Shown: positions 59,514 through 64,000 of the stretch, in pieces
Position numbering within the stretch: the first letter of the stretch is position 1
Layout: every line of letters begins with the position of its first letter
Assembly (NCBI RefSeq): GCF_032884065.1
Contig: NC_088865.1
Coordinates: 43,347,152 to 43,411,151, forward strand
Length of the DNA: 64,000 nt
Direction: 5' to 3'
Source of the DNA: Artemia franciscana
Lineage: Eukaryota > Arthropoda > Branchiopoda > Anostraca > Artemiidae
Notes under the pieces: generated by a model
Told to the model about the DNA's origin: nothing
Seen by the model: only the letters and a program-made list of their open reading frames with translations
The model's database searches: none
Program-made: the position numbers and the translations under genes

Positions 59514-59732
59514 ATGACGACCAGGACACAGGTATTTAAGAATATCGTTCAAAGACAAATTTTTAATTGTAAGAAGACCGTTGAAAGAGAAATTTCTAAA
59601 TGTAAAATGACTGAAGAACCTACAATGGCAACACTCGAGGAAGCTGCTCAAAACGAATGTATTCAAGCCGAAGTAGCTGAGTTGGTAAAGCGTTATTTTT
59701 CAGGTTCTAGGTCCGAGAGGCTCCAGGTTTGA
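59514..59732 (+). pseudogene. Second, diverged copy of the Helitron ORF start
   Basis: 'KCKMTEEPTMATLEEAAQNE' parallels 'KFKMTDELTMAKADKDAQRV' in the upstream ORF. The frame continues 'AEVAELVKRYFSGS' and stops at 59730. The two are therefore diverged duplicates. Minisatellite DNA separates them. Confidence 0.5.
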
Positions 59733-59796
59733 ACCTTGGCTTTAGCATTAATACAAAAGAAGAAAAAAACTAAAAAAGGTAAAAACTACAAAAAAA

Positions 59797-59879
59797 CTAA
59801 TATGGCACGTAACGACTTACGCGCGCGGGGGGGCCCAACTAGGTGTTGGGGTGGCGCGAAGCGCCACCCCAACAGCTAG
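59797..59879 (+). mobile_element. Helitron 3' end
   Basis: Subterminal 'ctaatatggcacgtaacgac', a G-run, 'aactagg', then a perfect hairpin (ttggggtggcgc, loop gaa, complement), cag and CTAG at 59876-59879 followed by T. This is the end of the element that carries the ORFs at 58862-59732. To its right the minisatellite resumes at once ('gggaatataaatgacgaccg'), so the insertion lies inside another Helitron. Confidence 0.85.
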
Positions 59880-60024
59880 TAGGGAATATAAATGACGACC
59901 GGGACACTCAAAGAGAAAGCGACCGGAACACAGGGAATGTTCGATTAGCAATCACCATCAACAAAGCACCGGGACACAAATGACGACCGGGACACAGGGA
60001 GTATAAATGACGACCAGGACATAC

Positions 60025-60250
60025 GTAAAAAAAAACTAAAAAAACATAAAAAAAAGGTTAAAACTAAAAAAAAAACTAAAAAGAAAAAAACTAAAAACTA
60101 ATAAAAAAACTAAAAAAGCTAAAAAACTAAAAAACTAAAAAAGAAAAAAAAATAAAAAAAGGGAAAAAAATGAAAAATAAAGGAGAAAAACAAAACTAAA
60201 AAAATAAAAATAAAAAAAAAACTAAAAAGAAAAAAAGGGGAAAAATACAA
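60025..60250 (+). repeat. A-rich CTAAAA-type array
   Basis: Same composition as 1506-1815. Confidence 0.9.
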
Positions 60251-60707
60251 AAATTTATTTCATCTTATACCATTTAAAAAACGAATGTATATACAGACCG
60301 GGACACCGGGATACAAATGACGACCGGGACACAGGGAATATAAATGACGACCGGGACACAGAGACACAACTACAACGGGGACGCCGGGGGCACAGGGGGA
60401 TATGTAAATGACGACGGGGACACAGGGAATGTTCGATTAGCAATCACCATCAACAAAGCTCAAGGGCAATCATTAGAATCATGAGGTATAACTAAAAAAC
60501 TAAAAAAAAGGTAAAAAACTAAAAACTAAAATAAAGACCAATTCAAAAACGAATGTATATACAGATCGGGACACCGGGACACAAATGACGACCGGGACAC
60601 AGGGAATATAAATCACGACCGGGACACAGGGACACAACTACAACGGGGACGCGGGGGGCACAAGGGGATATATAAATGACGACAGCGACACAGGGAATGG
60701 TCGATTA

Positions 60708-60895
60708 TCAATCACCATCAACAAAGCTCAAGGGCAATCATTAGAATCATGAGGTATAGATCTGAATACGGATTGTTTTCCCATGGACCATTATATGTTG
60801 CATGTTCAAGAGTCGGTAAACCTGACAATCTATTTATATGCACAGACAATGGGACAGCAAAGAATGTTGTATATTCGCAAGTTTTATGTAGTTAA
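60708..60895 (+). pseudogene. Helitron helicase C-terminus remnant (H3)
   Basis: Motif V-like 'ITINKAQGQSLES', then TGA. The T run has four Ts (shift), then in the next frame 'FSHGQ', '[12 protein letters not shown]' and on to 'QVLCS' and TAA at 60893-60895. Confidence 0.85.
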
Positions 60896-60896
60896 A

Positions 60897-62225
<1,329 letters not shown>

Positions 62226-62844
62226 CTAATACAAAAGAAGAAAAAAAACTAAAAAAGGTAAAAACTACAAAAAAAACTAAAAAGAAAAAAAACTAAAAAA
62301 GCTAAAAAACTAAAAAAAACTAAAAAAAGGTAAAAAACTAAAAACTAAAAAAAACTGAAAAAACTAAAAAAAAGCAAAAACTAAAAAAAAAAAAACTAAA
62401 AAAAGGTAAAAAACAAAAAAAACTAAAAACTAAAAAAGAAAAAACTAAAAAAAGGAAAAAACTGAAAAATAAGAGAAAAAGAAAACTAAAAAAATATTAA
62501 TAAATATAAAAAATAAATATAAATATAATATAAATTAGCAATCAACAAAGCACCGAGACACAAATGACGACCGGGACACAGGGAGTATAAATGACGACCA
62601 GGACATAAGTAAAAAAAAAACTAAAAAAACTAAAAAAGACCGGGACACCGGGACACAAGGAATATAAATGACGCCCGGGACACTCAAAGAGAAATCACAG
62701 ACTGGAACACCGGGACACAAATGACCACCGGGACACAGGGAATATAAATGACGACCGGGACACAGGGACATAACTACAAAGGGGACGCCGGGGTGCACAG
62801 GGGGATATATAAATGACGATGGCGACTCAGGGAATGGTCGATTA

Positions 62845-63032
62845 GCAATCACCATCAACAAAGCTCAAGGGCAATCATTAGAATCATGAGGTATAGATCT
62901 GAATACGGATTGTTTTCCCATGGACCATTATATGTTGCATGTTCAAGAGTCGGTAAACCTGAAAATCTATTTATATGCACAGACAATGGGACAGCAAAGA
63001 ATGTTGTATATTCGCAAGTTTTACGTAGTTAA
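62845..63032 (+). pseudogene. Helitron helicase C-terminus remnant (H4)
   Basis: Same structure as H1 and H3: motif V-like start, TGA, four-T frameshift, '[12 protein letters not shown]' in the second frame, TAA at 63030-63032. Confidence 0.85.
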
Positions 63033-63033
63033 A

Positions 63034-63252
<219 letters not shown>

Positions 63253-63342
63253 ATATTCACAGGTGGGACATAGGGACACAACTACAATGGCGCGTAACTA
63301 ATATGGCGCGTAACGACTTACGCGCGCGGGGGGGCTTGGGGG

Positions 63343-63636
<294 letters not shown>

Positions 63637-63799
63637 GGTAATACAAGATAGCAACTCTGAACGAAGCCAGAAGCTTATTTCGAGCTTCTAATTAGTTCTA
63701 GATCAAATATATTCTTAGGCCTTTGGTGGAGTTCAGTGAATCAAGCCTTAATTTAAATACGGGTGAGTTACATAAGCGTTAAGTCAGAATACGGCTGAT

Positions 63800-63975
63800 T
63801 TATAAGGGGGTCCACGTGGGTTGAGTTGCACAGGGGTCTAGTTACAAGAGTGTTTATTTAAATAGGACTAAGTTGCACGTGGCTTCAGTTCAATGGGGTT
63901 CAGGCACGAGGGCTCAGTTAAACGGAGCTGAGTGGCGCTAAATCTCAGTTACGTGGGTTCAGTTACACGCACACC
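63800..63975 (+). repeat. Minisatellite with 'gttcagttgcacggtg'-like unit
   Basis: About ten imperfect units ('gggttgagttgcacaggggt', 'tggcttcagttcaatggg'). Same unit family and orientation as 28436-28760. Confidence 0.8.
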
Positions 63976-64000
63976 TCTTTTATGCAATGAATGATGTCAT

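Larger units (their letters stand above)
59880..60895 (+). mobile_element. Outer Helitron of the nested pair, left part
   Basis: Minisatellite, A-rich CTAAAA array, a second minisatellite block, a short motif V remnant (60435-60490) and the helicase remnant at 60708-60895, leading into an (AT)n tract. Its continuation appears to be at 63408-63636 beyond the inner element. Confidence 0.75.

Overview
This is a repeat-dominated piece of an animal nuclear genome. The case for an animal: spliceosomal GT-AG introns, the C-terminal part of a peptide O-xylosyltransferase gene (an animal proteoglycan enzyme), Helitrons, and several non-LTR retrotransposon families. An arthropod, possibly a branchiopod crustacean such as Artemia, is my impression from the repeat style and AT-richness. 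I could not test it. Nothing bacterial, organellar or viral is visible, and I see no rRNA, tRNA or CRISPR array.

Host genes. Two split genes converge. On the + strand an unidentified helical protein is encoded by exons at 8751-8848, 15959-16081 and 22953-23135, with a possible short last exon at 27217-27246. All junctions keep one reading frame. On the - strand four exons (51079-50876, 41482-41343, 39536-39420, 36961-36820) join in phase to give 200 residues and a stop. They match the C-terminal domain of peptide O-xylosyltransferase (XYLT/oxt); the catalytic exons must lie beyond position 64000. A third candidate is a lone - strand terminal exon at 10445-10253 with an acceptor site and a polyadenylation signal.

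Layout. 1-2700: end of dispersed family A, a non-LTR endonuclease fragment, and a 3'-truncated Helitron. 2800-8700: two tandem repeats, one of about 293 bp and one of about 188 bp. The second is split by a 2.9-kb non-LTR retrotransposon with an 11-bp target duplication. 9190-16000: more non-LTR debris and two long family A copies in the first intron. 18800-30200: trinucleotide-rich repeat units, short minisatellites, dispersed family D and a CR1/Jockey-like fragment. 30200-36800: non-LTR RT debris, tandem duplications, family A. 36800-51080: the xylosyltransferase exons, with a complete non-autonomous Helitron in the last intron and a nearly full-length but dead family B retrotransposon in the largest. 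51200-58000: tandem repeats, a CR1/Jockey endonuclease remnant, an unrecognised broken coding region and family A. 58860-63640: a dense Helitron cluster with nested and tandem copies. 63740-64000: a minisatellite.

The most notable structure is the Helitron system. Four copies carry the same helicase C-terminal remnant, three of them with the same one-base frameshift. The copies differ in a (TG)n tract behind the 5' end and an (AT)n tract behind the helicase stop. Several end in two successive hairpin-CTAG modules, and one copy appears inserted into the (AT)n tract of another.
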